Of a stretch of 64,000 bases of DNA, positions 46,131 to 57,745 are shown piece by piece (the first letter of the stretch is position 1; every line of letters starts with the position of its first letter). The notes below the pieces were generated by a model. That model was not told the origin of the DNA, made no database searches, and was given only the letters and a program-made list of their open reading frames with translations. This DNA comes from Diphasiastrum complanatum (lineage: Eukaryota > Streptophyta > Lycopodiopsida > Lycopodiales > Lycopodiaceae): contig CM055105.1 in the NCBI GenBank assembly GCA_029204225.1, forward strand, positions 14,535,221 to 14,599,220, in the 5' to 3' direction. The translations under genes were made by a program, and so were the position numbers.

Positions 46131-46309
46131 CAGACTTAAACCCTCTAAAGAACTTAAACTCTACAAAAAAAAATCTAGAAAGCGTTGAAAGGATTTTACT
46201 TTAATTAAAAAAACATAAAAAATAGAATTGTAAACTAGTAAAAGACCTTAAATAAATACAAAAGTAATAATAATGACAAAATAAAAAGTTCACAAAACAT
46301 ATAAAAAAG

Positions 46310-46520
46310 TCAAGGACTAGGGGCTATGGACTAAGGGACAAGGGCTAGGTTTAAGGACTAAGGGCCTAGGGGTAAGGGCCAAATGCAAGGGCCAAGGGCT
46401 ACAAATTAAGAACAAAATGCTAAGGCTAAGGGCCTAGGGGCAAGGGCCAACGGCCAATGGCTATGGGCTAAGGGCTACGAGTTAAGGGCCTCTAGCTACG
46501 GGCCAAGAGCTAAGGGTTGA
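46310..46520 (+). repeat. 'aagggcta' type minisatellite
   Basis: Irregular repeats of 'aagggc(t/c)a' and 'gggctaaggg' over about 200 bp. The G-triplets resemble degenerate telomere-like or G-rich repeats, but the plant TTTAGGG unit is not present in series. Confidence 0.7.
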
Positions 46521-46649
46521 GCTTTCATAATCTTGTTACAGTTTCATAATTTTGTTTATTATACAAATTTATTATAATTTGATAATTTTGCTAATTATAC
46601 TTCCAATAGCATTGCAAAACCTAACATAAAATGTACCTATGATTTTTTT

Positions 46650-49600
46650 CAAAGTCACTACATGGACTGCTCGAGAGAGGATGTTCTAGTTGTTTTATTT
46701 TTTTCGGAAAGAAGTGGTTGCATTTGGAAATGTCTTAACTGCTGAATCAAGTGGAACATGTTTTTTCAGAGAAGTTGGTACGGATAAAAGTGTGGTTCTA
46801 ATTTCAAAGGTGTTTAAAATAGATTGTCCTTTGGCATACCCTCACGACGATTTTGATCGCCTAGGAGACGTTTACAACTATATTTCCATCAATGTCATTT
46901 CAAAAAAAATCTTGTGAGATAATGCAGATATTCTCAAAATGAATGAACTCGTTCTTGCCAAGTGTCCATTATACAACATTGATGACATTGTTGATTGTAT
47001 GGATTTTGAAGGGGTAGTAGTTTTCACTGCTAAATTCAAAGGCTACTATCCCAGTGAAAAAAACTTGCTTGTTATTGTGAAGGTGATTTCAATTACAACA
47101 AAAGGAAATATTGTGAATGCGATGACAGATGACGGAGATCCTTTCTACTTTCAAAATCAAACAATGATTTGGTGTTTGTAAGTAGCTATAATTTGGATAT
47201 CTTGACATATATCGAGGATGTGCTCACTCGCACTAATATATCTGCATCAGCATATGACTCGAATGTTCTTCCAGGTGTGGAAGATGTTGGAGAGGCTCTT
47301 GATAACAACAAAAATAAAACACGTCATTTTGAAATCAACATTCAAACAAAGCGTACACCGAAATCGTCAATTTTTGCAAGTGCAAATACATCCACCGGAC
47401 GTAATTCAGATTTTTCGGAATTCAATTTTGATAAATGATCTTGCAAGATCAAGATGGTCACAAGCAGATGAACTTTTGGAAGATCTACAAAGAGAGCCTC
47501 AAGTAGATTCAACATCCTTTGGAACTATTCAGAGTCTCAAAAGAAAACGTGTGCTTGCTTATGTTGCACCAAAAAAGACAAAATATGCTTTATCATCAAA
47601 AAAATAAGGGAAACATTGATGCAACCATGTTGTAGTAAGTTGTGCATTCGACAAATTACCTACAAAGAATCCGAAGACTTGCGACTAGGTGTGTGGAGAA
47701 AACGAAGAGCTGACAACCATAATCAATTATTGCAGATGTTCAAATGTTTTTTTCATAGACGAGAAAAGTCACATGCAATGTTTGATATTTTGGAGAAACC
47801 CAAATTGCGTTTCAAACCTACATTGGATGGTAAAGCTATATGCATAAAAGCATATCAAAATCTATTGGGAATATCCTATGAAATGTTTTGGCAAGTAATT
47901 GCTGAGGCACGTTATTCCACTGTGTACAAGTTTCATGGAAACACCAGCACATTCTAGCAACATGGACATTCTTCAAAAGGGTTGGCCATAATGCATGGGA
48001 TTTTGGAAAGGCATGCATTGCCTCAACCACATCTGCAACATAAATCAAAAGATGGCACTGTTATTTGCGAACATCATCTGCCACTCGGCATGCATAAACA
48101 TGACGTCTTCAAAACTAAAAACACACAACTTAAAGACGCATGTATTTCTGAAGTTTCAAGATCCACGCTCTACAAGATGTGGAAACAAGAGTTTGGACAT
48201 GTCAAGATTCCAACAAGACAAAGAATGTCCAAATGCAAAACATGTGACGACCTTAAAACTACAATAGAGACAACTCCTGACAACGTGATGCGAGATTGCT
48301 ATATTGCATTGAGAGGTCGTCATCTACATCATGTTTTCGATTCTAGAAAATTGTATCCATATTGGAAAGAAGAGTCAAGATCCCATCCTGAACAGTCCCT
48401 GTGTCTTATCATTGATGGAATGGATCCAAATACAACAACATTACCCCGTTTCAACAAGACTCCTCCCAGACTAGAGGGCAATCGATTTTTGAAAACACAT
48501 GTTTGTCGGGTATTGGTTCATGGATTCAAGTTGCTCTATGATGTTTGGATTGATACCTTGCATGCTCACGATAGCATCAAGTTGCCGCATCAATAATGTG
48601 AGCACTAAGAAAGGTACAAGCATCACGTGGTAACTTACCTCCGATCTTACGTATTCAAGATGACAATTGTTGGAGGGAGAATAAGAACAAATTTATTTTT
48701 GGTCTTTGTTGTATGTTAGTGGCACATAACATCTTTCAAAAGGTAGAAATGGGATTTCTTTTGGTTGGCCACACACATGAAGACATAGATCAAGTATTCA
48801 GTGTCATATGCAGGGCTTTAAAGTTGCGCTCATACAATGCCAGATATGCTAGCACAAATTGGTGAAAAGATAGGTGGCGGTCGTATTGAAAGCACTAAAG
48901 TAGAAATACTGGAATGAATGGTAGACTGGAAACAATTTATAGGTCCTTGTATTGCTCAAGGAAATGATGGCTTAGAAGGACACACCAATCCTCACTATTT
49001 TTGTTTTCAAATGATGAATGGCGAGCCAACCATGCAATGGAAATACTATTCTAATGATGGAGACAATGCATGGAGTGAACCTTTCAAATTGTTGCAATGT
49101 GTACCTTCAAAAGATAAAGCCATTTTTCTAGCATCCACGAAGGATCTGGATCTAGACGAAATGAAAGGAATAATGCCATTTATTGATTATTTGCGGTTCA
49201 TGAGCCAAAAGTTTCCAGAATACAAGGATCACAATGATGAATATGGGTTGAAACCACAAAACTTGTCGAATATCTTTCCAAACAAAAGATGTTGTCCAGA
49301 TCAATGTATAGCCAATAAGCGTTTTGGCCACAATCCTTGCCAACCACTTTCAACTGGTTGAATTCATTCCATGCAGAGAAGTTGTGTTGGACAAGTTTGT
49401 TGCAATATGGCCTCCAGATGAAGATGTTGTGGAGGGTTCCATACCTATTTGGGTGGCAAAAGTTGTCGAAGTGAAGAAAAACTTAAAAGGCTTGTCCACA
49501 ACGTTTAAAGCATTGTGGTATAAACCAAAAATTAATCAACGGCGTAAAAACCAGAGACAAGTTCACAACTCGGAGTTGTACAAAAATTGCTTAGAGAAAG

Positions 49601-49755
49601 AATGGATTCCGAACAATGACGGACCACAATACATGGATGTAGATACTGTTGTTCATGCATGGAAATCAAAGATGAAAAAAACAATTAAAACACACGACTA
49701 TACTGTGGAAAAATCAATATCTATTCTGGAAATATCAGTGGCACACATCAAATAA
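46650..49755 (+). pseudogene. DUF7869-like element gene, copy 2 (broken, diverged)
   Basis: Frames in order: 'SSGTCFFREVGTDKSVV' (46.75 kb); 'KGYYPSEKNLLVIVKV' (47.03 kb); 'PCCSKLCIRQITYKESED' (47.62 kb); a long frame 47982-48596 with 'STLYKMWKQEFGHVKIPTRQ', 'RMSKCKTCDDLK' and 'CLIIDGMDPNTTTLPRF'; after a stop, 'RIQDDNCWRENKNK' and 'MGFLLVGHTHEDIDQVFS' (48.65-48.82 kb); 'MVDWKQFIGPCIAQGNDG' (48918); and a C-terminal frame (49324-49755) with 'LDKFVAIWPPD', a BAH- or reader-like end. It has the same block order as the 36.4-38.9 kb copy but differs throughout, so it is a separate lineage. The motif Asp residues are intact, but at least five stops or shifts break the gene. Confidence 0.72.
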
Positions 49756-50232
49756 TACCTGTCCAAATTATCTGATGAAGGTGCAGCTGATATTGATGAG
49801 TAGTTGTAGTGGCCATCAGTGTAGGACTTGTAATGTATTAGTGAGCATTGGCAGATTCTGAATTTGCAACATTGAGTCCAAATTTGGCTTCAAAAGACAT
49901 GTAATTCCTACAGCTTGGCAATTTTATAGAAAGCTGACTTTTTGTGGGTGTGGCCATGTCACATGTTCAAAATTTCATGGAATGGAATTGGAGAACCTTC
50001 AGGAGTGAATGCATACAACTCTTTAGTCAAGACAATTTCAAGCAGTGGCATTCTTTGACATGGATTTAGTTAGTATCTTCTTACAATATATCTATTAGAA
50101 TCTTGACTCCACGCTATTTGTTGAATGAATCATCTTATATTCGATACTTTCTTGATTGGCTCCAACCAAAGCTCTATACAATTACAGAAGCATCCATGCC
50201 AACCTCATGCACATTAGACTATTTAATATGAT
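49756..50232. other. spacer, no feature seen
   Basis: No gene or repeat recognised. It may hold the 3' end of the preceding element. Confidence 0.4.
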
Positions 50233-52130
50233 TTTCTATCAATCGTGAAGAAAAGCTTTCGAAGATCGAATAATTATATTCAAGTGAAGGAGAGCACATT
50301 GATGCCAATGAAGAAGGACTGGTTAACATTGGAAACCAGTTAGAACCAGATCATGGGAATCAAAATGATGGTGATCATGAGGAAATGCTATTATGAAAGA
50401 TCAAGTGTAGATACAAGTGGAAAAGGCTACTAATTCTAAAAAACAAGAAATCAATTTAAGTGATTCTGATGAGTCTTCGAATTGGAAATGCAAAATGATG
50501 ATAAAGATAATTCTTTATCAATATCGTCAAATGAATGAATTTGAAGTGCAAAGTGATGAAGAAGAATAGCTACCAACAATGGAAAAGCTTTTTCAGCAAA
50601 TGGATTAGCCAACTTCATTAGCAGCTCTTGATTTCCTATTGAATCCACAAGAAATGGCCAATCATTCTTTATGCAGTCCTACAGAGTGTGCAAAAGATTG
50701 ATAACATTAACATAATTCCCAACTCGATTCGAACAAAAAAAAAATACCAAATGTGTTTTCAATGTCACTGCAAGGACACCAAAAATCAGTTGAGGATAAC
50801 AAAGTCAATGTGGAGAATTCTGAAGATAATGCACTGGTTCCAAATATTGAAGTTCAATTGAGCAATATGAAGGCCAATTCAGACAATGAAGTTGTGAAGG
50901 AGATAAATCACTCAAAGACCATGTCTTCCTTGATATCCAAAAAACTACTACGTCACATTCAATGAGAAGACTTGCCTAAGACTTCTTGTGAAATGGAATT
51001 AACAAACAAGGGTAAAACTGATCTATATGAATGTTTCACATTCAATATAGAGTGCACAATGGAAGGTAGTGAAGTTTATAAAATACAAACTGTGAATTGT
51101 TATAGTAGTGACTTAGAGCAAACACTTGTAGATTCAATTTATTAGAGTTTCCGGTTTGTCACTTTATTTTATTGGAAATGAATATCCACTCCAAATATCA
51201 TCTGTTATTTCCAAAGATGATTAGTTCAAGCTCACTAGTTCTTGTATTGAGTTTTGATCATGATGATATTTTGTCCATGTGGAATCTCAGGAATTCAAAT
51301 GTAAAACTAAGGGTCATTATTGAAGCATTTGGATTGAACAACAAACTGCTTATTCAACAACATGATATGAACTTCAACTTGCCATAACATCTAGATGCAA
51401 AAATATCATCCCAAAGGAATTAAATAGATTATCCAATTTGACATGATGTCGAAAAAGCAAACAAAAGAGAATATTGTGGTGATACTTTCTACCTACTTCA
51501 TGCAGATTAGGTTGCCAAAAATAAAAGCAATCTGGCGTTTCATCCATCTCTTCTTCGACCATCATTTTTGTCCTATGGTAAGAAAAGTCGGCATTTGCAA
51601 TAGTGTGCATGTCCATGTACAGTTGAGATAGAAGCTCCTCTACACACTATCCTCAGAAAATTATTGAACAAATCTCAAATTTAATTTGTGCGCACTTTCC
51701 TCTTACAAATTTCATGTGCTATTCTCCAAAAACATCAAATGCCAAAAAATTTCTTGTAACCAAGATGATTATTGTTGCCACCTTCCTTTGGCTTAGGTGC
51801 ACATTCTACCAGACCATGAGTGCACGTGCAAATAAGAGACGTGGAATTAAGTTACGAGTGGATTGAACTTGTGCAGTCCAATGTCTTCCACTTAGGAGTA
51901 TAGACGAGATTTAGGTGAAGCCCGGTTTTAGTTGATATGTGCTTCCAAAAGTAAGCAAGGAAATTTCCAATGAAAGACTTTGGAGTGGGTTCATAATTTC
52001 TGGTGATTTCGGAGCCCCATGAAAAAAAGCTTTGATCTCCTAAGTTGAAGGCATATGAGTTTTGAGATAGTAAACCAAGATTCTGCAATGAAACACCAAG
52101 TAATGACATAGCTTGCATATGCGTATTATG
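50233..52130. repeat. duplicated block C, copy 2 (inverted relative to 20.79-22.43 kb)
   Basis: Carries the same acidic frames on the plus strand ('NIGNQLEPDHGNQNDGDHEE', 'MSLQGHQKSVEDNKVNVENS') and the same 'SYAFNLGDQSFFSWGSEITR' segment on the minus strand. Homology ends at about 50233 on one side and at the foldback element at 52131 on the other. Confidence 0.75.
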
Positions 52131-52308
52131 GAAGGAGCCGAGAAGAAGCCATTCTGCCCGGTAAGGATTTCCAAAAAAATTTGGGCGAGGCCTGGAGGGG
52201 CCGAGCCTAAATTTTTTTGGAAAGCCGAACCGGGCAGAACCGAGGGGGCCGAGCCTAAATTTTTTTGGAAAGCCGAACTGGGCAAAATGGCCTTTGCCCG
52301 GCTCCTTC
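52131..52308. mobile_element. foldback/MITE-like element, 178 bp
   Basis: Terminal inverted repeats of about 30 bp starting 'gaaggagccg' (52131) and ending 'cggctccttc' (52308), with about seven mismatches. Inside are two direct copies, 48 bp apart, of 'ggccgagcctaaattttttt' and 'ggaaagccgaac', plus an inverted partial copy at about 52169-52188. The flanks 'tgcgtattatgg' and 'tgcgtaatgg' are similar, a possible but imperfect target duplication. The left block (20.8 kb) lacks it. Confidence 0.7.
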
Positions 52309-52469
52309 AATTGCGTAATGGATACTTGAAATTTTTTCAGAAGCACATTACTCAGCATGATATGCAGGTTTGACTTTGATTGACCAACACAAATGTGCCA
52401 CGAGGCAGCTATACGGAATCCATACGGACGGGCACAGACAGGCAAAAAAAGAAGAAGCAGAATACAGCA

Positions 52470-52870
52470 CCTGACATACTTGAAAGCATACGATGCTCCT
52501 CTTGGACTTGCTCAGTCCAATGAAAACTGAATACAAGCAACTTAGAGAGAAAAGCAAGGTTGATGAAACAAAGAGCAACGACATTAATCAAGTTAAATTA
52601 AGCCACGGCGAACAAACCTCAAAGCTTTCCAAGGTTGGATTCGTGAAAGCAACCACAAGATGCAACTGCACTGTGACGCACACAAGGGAAGTACCCGCGA
52701 TGGAATGGATCGAGCAGTTACTTACGTGCCCAACAAAACTTGCCGTGTGTGTGAGACTTGAGTGAGAGCTACACTCGCCAATGCGTGCCTTTATATGCTA
52801 CTCGAGAGTCGTCCTACACGACCCGTTCAGGTCATCATTGCATCACCATTCCAATAAAGCCTTGTTCCTT
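52470..52870 (-). promoter_or_regulatory. inverted copy of the aerolysin-like gene's promoter and 5'UTR
   Basis: Matches the reverse complement of about 14.26-14.66 kb, including the TATA box (52788-52798, plus strand 'gcctttatatg') and the splice-site region near 52730. No aerolysin-like coding sequence follows it; homology stops at about 52466 inside the intron equivalent. The frame 52493-52765 on this copy is a by-product shared by both copies. Confidence 0.5.
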
Positions 52871-53088
52871 TCTCGAACAAAGTGAGCATCTCATAGTGGT
52901 CAAGTGTACACGTACATCATGATTCACATGTACCAGGTTAAGATGAGCACATGCACATGTACATCACTAAGCACTTGATGTAAGTGCTTTTAAAATTTTT
53001 TAAAACTAACCTTATAAACAAAATGTAACATCTTTGTAAGCAAAAGCTTAGAATAAAACTCTAAAATACAAAATTATGGCATAAAAAG

Positions 53089-53740
53089 ATGGGGCATCTT
53101 AACTTCAAGTCATTGGAGAAAATGGCAAGGAAGCAAGTTGTGATTGGTCTTCCAAGTTCCTTAACTAGCATCAATCATGTTTGTGAGCAATGTGCTTTGT
53201 CAAAGTCACATAGGTTACTTTATAAGAATCTACATTTAGATCTACTAAGCCTTTTCAAGTTGTGCATTCGGATATTCATGGTGTTACTATAACTAGCAAT
53301 GGTGGTGATAAGATGTATGTAAATTTCATTGATAATTTTAATAGATTTTGTTGGGTATATCTACTAAAGAGCAAGGATGAAGTGTATGATGTCTTTGTCA
53401 AGTTGAAGGTTGCAAGAGAAGTCCAATACTCTACCAAAATCAAGTGCTTGAGGAGTGACAATGGTGATGAGTATATTTCTACCAAGATTAAAGCTTTTTG
53501 TGATGAGCATAGGATCAAGAGGGAGTCTTTTGTGATATGTAAAGAAGTTCGGCATCTTATGTAGAGGAGGGGTGAAGAAGCCGGTGAAGCAGAAGCGGAA
53601 GCGGAAGGGAAAGGGGAAGGGAAGTTAAGAACTAGAAGAAAACGAAGACTCAAAAGAACAACCATCATAATCAACACCACCAAATGAATGGACAGATATC
53701 ATCCTCAAACTCAAAGACCAAAAAGTTCTTCAAGTGAGCT
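53089..53740 (+). pseudogene. copia integrase fragment, copy 2
   Basis: Begins 'MGHLNFKSLEKMARKQVV', with 'HVCEQCALSKSH', a frameshift at about 53230, then 'MHSDIHGVTITSNGGDKMY', 'NFIDNFNRFCWVYLLKSKDE' and 'CLRSDNGDEYIS' to about 53525. Beyond that it diverges from the 13.4 kb copy into a Glu/Lys-rich stretch ('EAGEAEAEAEGKGEGK'). A dead Ty1/copia fragment. Confidence 0.88.
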
Positions 53741-53813
53741 ACCTGTGAGATTTAGGATTGCATAATTCTAAAATACAACAAGTAGCAATAGAAGCATGCA
53801 AAATAACAAGAAG

Positions 53814-53990
53814 TAATGTTGTAGATGCAACACAAACCACAAAAATCGAGAATGCCTTCATGGAAAAACCAACTGGAGAAAACTCATGGTACCTGGACTC
53901 TAGAGCTACATAACACATGACCTTTCCGACCACAAAATCCATAGATATACTTTTTCACTTTCCAATAGGAATATCTAAAGGATGTAATAG
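53814..53990 (+). pseudogene. copia protease fragment
   Basis: 'SWYLDSRAT' then a TAA then 'HMTFPTTKSID' matches the copia protease block (WYLDSGATxHM). The catalytic-site Gly is replaced by Arg and a stop follows. It is in the wrong order after an integrase, so it belongs to a different insertion. Confidence 0.6.
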
Positions 53991-54165
53991 GCCACTAGCT
54001 TTTAGCCTCTCTGCTTTATTAACTGGCACTTAGTACATTTAAGTACATAGGCCTCTACTTGACTTTTCATCTTAGGCCACCAAAATTGTCTTCGAACTAC
54101 GTCAAGTGTTCTTTGTATACCCGGATGTCCTGCACATGGACTATCATGACACTCATTGTCGTACT
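53990..54165 (-). pseudogene. gypsy integrase zinc-binding (H2C2) fragment
   Basis: Minus-strand frame: 'CHDSPCAGHPGIQRTLDVVR', 'QFWWPKMKSQVEAYVLKC', 'TKCQLIKQRG'. The HHCC zinc-binding domain with the WWP motif is typical of Ty3/gypsy integrase. Only about 57 residues remain. Confidence 0.85.
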
Positions 54166-54358
54166 ATACCAACAGGGTTAATATAGATTTTATAGTAAAT
54201 AATGTCGTTCCCACAGAGGACAACGTTAGAAAGTTATGTATTTGGTACAATTATGGCAAGTGGTTTCGAGTGTTATTCTGTTGTCAACAGACATTAAAAA
54301 TTAACCAGTATTACTTATGGTTTGGGAAATGTAATATTGATAATTTCATAACAACAAT

Positions 54359-56968
54359 CTAGCGGCCAACTGGTAAGTTGCCGAATTCTTCTAACTTAAT
54401 CGGGAGCAATGTTCCATCAAACATCTCCTGAGTTAACTTTGTATCTTCGTCTGAATCATTGCGAAGAGTGACTTCTTTACAGTAACGAGCTGAAAATCTA
54501 ATAAAAAAGCTTTTAACATAAAGATTTTGAACGAAAAACAATGTCTTTGTTGTGAAAGTACCAAACTGCCAAACTGAATATGTACATAACTGCTTGTAGC
54601 GAAATGACTTCCTTCTGTCTTGCATATTGTGTCGAATCTCCGCAAAATAATCTGCAAGATTTCGCTCTCAATCCACATAAAGACTGATTAACTCTGGATA
54701 AGCCATATTTACGTTGATCAGCAGCCCGACATCGTCAAATTCGCCTAAATCCGCAATAGTTTGAGGTTTGTACAGTTGAAACTGCAACTTTCGCTTCCAA
54801 AAATGTCGCTTATTATCTTCGGTTTGCAAAAATTGAATCTCTTTGATTCGCATATATTCTAGAGAATACATAGTCGAAGAGCCTATGTAAAACTCTGCTG
54901 ATCCGAAAGGCACGACCTGGAACTTACCTTGGATTATGTTCCAACAAAGACATCCTTTCTGTTCGATAGAGAGCTAGGCCCATAACCAGAGAAAGTCATC
55001 CTTCTCCCAAGGTCGCTTCCAATCGTCGAATGAGATGCCTATTGTGCCCGGTAGCATCATGTATTCCACACGCCATTGCAATTCAACATTAAATGCATGT
55101 GGACACCATTTCCAGAAGCGTTCAGCAAATACACGGAATCTGTCAGCACATACCTTCGACTGATTGCGCCGTGTTTGCTTTGGCTGGGTAGATGCAGTTG
55201 CCAAGTCCTGAGTTTGCAACTCAGCAGCCAGCTTCTGATCTTCCAATTGTTACTTAAAATTCGACAGCTCCTGCTCAAGCTTGTCGAGATTCGCGATAGC
55301 CTCCAAATACTCTTGATGGTCCGAGGCTCCGGAACAAGATGGCACAGCTTGAAGTTGTTGTGTAATGTCATCAATGCGAAGCAGGGCCTGAAGATATTCG
55401 TCGTGAGAATCGGGCCTGCTACAAGTTGGGGTGGCTACACTTGAGAGCTCCTTTAGCTCAGCCAACTCTTCTTCGACAAGTGCCTTCGCATCCTCAAGCA
55501 GTTGTAAGAACTCGACTCAAAAAATTTTGAGCATTTGCTTTTGGAGCTGGTGCAGCTTCGTGAGGTCGACTGTGACTGACCCTGCATTAGTACTCACAGA
55601 AAGAGCAGCTTTTGTCTTTATTCGCGTCATTCGCTCCTCTTGCAAATATTTCTGGAGGGCGACGTTATGTTGATTCGCAGCCAAGAGTTGTTGTTTCAAA
55701 GAATCATTTTGAGTCTAAAAATTATTAGACTTGGCCTGAATCGTCTTATTTGTCTACTTCAAAGAATCAACTTCCTTTATTAGAGTCCAAAGCTGTGTTT
55801 TGAGAGAACGATTTTGTTCGATCAGCTTTGTGTTGTCTGATTCAAGAGAATCGATCTTCTTGTAGGACACTTGAGAGAGTCTAGAGATTTTCTCTCTGAG
55901 TTGATAAGCTCCATGGTGAGTTGTCGGTGGTACTTATCCAACTCATACACTTCAGCCACTAAATTCTTGTCTTTTTCTGTCATGGATGAAAACCACTGAG
56001 GTTGGTTGTCTGGTTTGTCTTCATCTTCAATAGGAGCCCCAATATAGCCCTGTAGCTGTTCGTCCTTTGTCTGATGTGTCGGACTGGGTTTCATCATCAT
56101 CAGTGGTGGATGCACTCTGCTGCTTCTGAGATGTGGAAGCAGATGCGAGCTTTGAAAAATCAGTAGTAGCAGCAGTGCCATCCATTGCTCCAGCTTGAAT
56201 TGTATCTGGTTGGGATGGTGCAGCATCAATCTCCATAGTAGTGGGAGCTGCCACTTCGACTACTGGTGCAGCATCTGGTGCAACCGGAATAGGAACACAC
56301 AGGATGCTGGAAAGATCAATTGGCTTGAGAGCCAACATCCTTCCCGTCACCATTGTTTTCTCCTGCTCGGTCAAAATGTCAAAATTGACACACAATCAAG
56401 AAACATGTGCTCCAATGCCAGAAAACTTTTGATGCTTAATCCATCGCAAAAAAGCCCTGTAGGTAATAACGCCGAAGCAAACTGGATTACCGACGAGTGC
56501 GTCCAATAGGTAACCAAAATTTTGAATGGAAATTGTGGCATCTGCATCCGTCAAAAATATTGCTTGGTTTGTGTATTTACAGAACAGTTTAAATGTTGTG
56601 TCATGGATCATTGAAATTTTGTACCCCTTAGTGGGTATGAAACAATTGCTCAAAAAGTGGGCTGCTTCATCCACTGAGTCTTTATTGGTTGAAACCATCT
56701 TCCCATACAAAGGTTACCCGAGGGCTGTGTAGAATAGGTCTTCAGTGAAAGTGAAGAATTGGCCTCGCACATGAACTTTGAAGTCCACCTCAGAAATTGA
56801 GTGGATGGAGTTCACAAATTCCATGCTGACTTTAGAAAGGATGATTGAAGGGTCCACTTTCAGATCACCCAACCTACATCGATCCAAATAAGACTGGATG
56901 GACGTCAGACAGATTCCTGTGTGTGCTTTCCAAATGATGGTAGAACTAGAACTTGATCCAGAAGCCAT
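54359..56968 (-). pseudogene. plant-transposon-type protein with coiled coils (multi-stop)
   Basis: One colinear reading on the minus strand from ATG 56968 ('MASGSSSSS') to 54359, interrupted by about eight in-frame stops or small shifts. The N-terminal part (56968 to about 56396) has 'VDFKVHVRGQFFTFTEDLFY' and 'NFGYLLDALVGNPVCFGVIT', resembling the putative plant transposon protein domain found in gag-like genes (pattern VRG..v.fs...in..lG.p). A Thr/Ala/Ser-rich linker follows (56.3-56.1 kb), then coiled-coil segments (55.9-55.25 kb, 'LKQQLLAANQHNVALQKYLQ'), a conserved Trp-rich segment ('FRVFAERFWKWCPHAFNVEL', 55.1 kb) and a C-terminal part to 'KLEEFGNLPVGR'. The family assignment is inference. 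It lies upstream, in the same orientation, of nothing functional; the neighbour at 57.7 kb is gypsy pol. Confidence 0.5.
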
Positions 56969-57745
56969 TGGTCGAATGTTTGACGATAGCTCCGCAGATT
57001 GCAATAGTTTGTATGAGTGAGCTTTGATCGCAAAAGAGAATAAGCGTAGGAAAGAATAAACTCGCAGGCCGAAAGTGTAAGGAAGAAAATGGAAAATAAC
57101 TCGGATATGCAGTAGCAGTGTGGAAGGGATGATGATGTGGCATGGTGACATGGCATCTGTCACTTCCATTTATGGTAAACGTGCATGGCTCAGTGTTTGA
57201 AACTATAATTTGACAGATCGATCTTTAACGACGGAAGACCGGTTGTGAAAAGAACAAAAAATTAATAGAAAAAAAACAATATTTGTTTTGATATGTGAGC
57301 GTACACACGTGTGAAAAATGATGATCACGTGGCCATCATCTTTAATGGAGGAATACAAAAAGTAGGTCAAGAGATTCTCAAGAGATTCTCGAAAATATGC
57401 TAGAAATATTCTAGAATGTTTCGCGAAACATTCTTGCTGAATCCTAAAAAAGAATGATACAGAAACTCACGAAAATTTCTCGAAAATTTTAGCAACATAC
57501 TAGAAAATTTCTCGAAAAACTGGAGAAAATACTAGAAAAGATTCTTAGAAAATTTCTCGAAAATGATTTACGAAAATTTGATTAACAAATTTAGTGTTGC
57601 GAAAAATTTTCGGAAATACTTTAAATATTATATTGAAAGATTGAGAGAAGTCAAGAAAATTTCACGAAAATTTCTAGAAAAGATAAAAGAAAAGTTGCAA
57701 TAAATATTAGAGAAATACTAGGAAATAATAAGAAAAAAAAAATTC
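56969..57745. other. spacer, possible LTR or promoter sequence
   Basis: 57350-57700 is rich in 'gaaaatttctcgaaaat' repeats, which are imperfect palindromes of TTCTCGAAAA type. No gene recognised. Confidence 0.4.

Noticed and set aside
46310-46520. Interstitial telomere tract
   Set aside because: The units are of AAGGGCTA type and irregular; consecutive TTTAGGG/CCCTAAA units are not present.
52493-52765. 90-codon frame shared by 14357-14629 and 52493-52765, as a conserved gene
   Set aside because: The two copies are one duplication, so similarity is not evidence of coding. On the other strand the segment has TATA, transcription-start and splice features, which explain it better.
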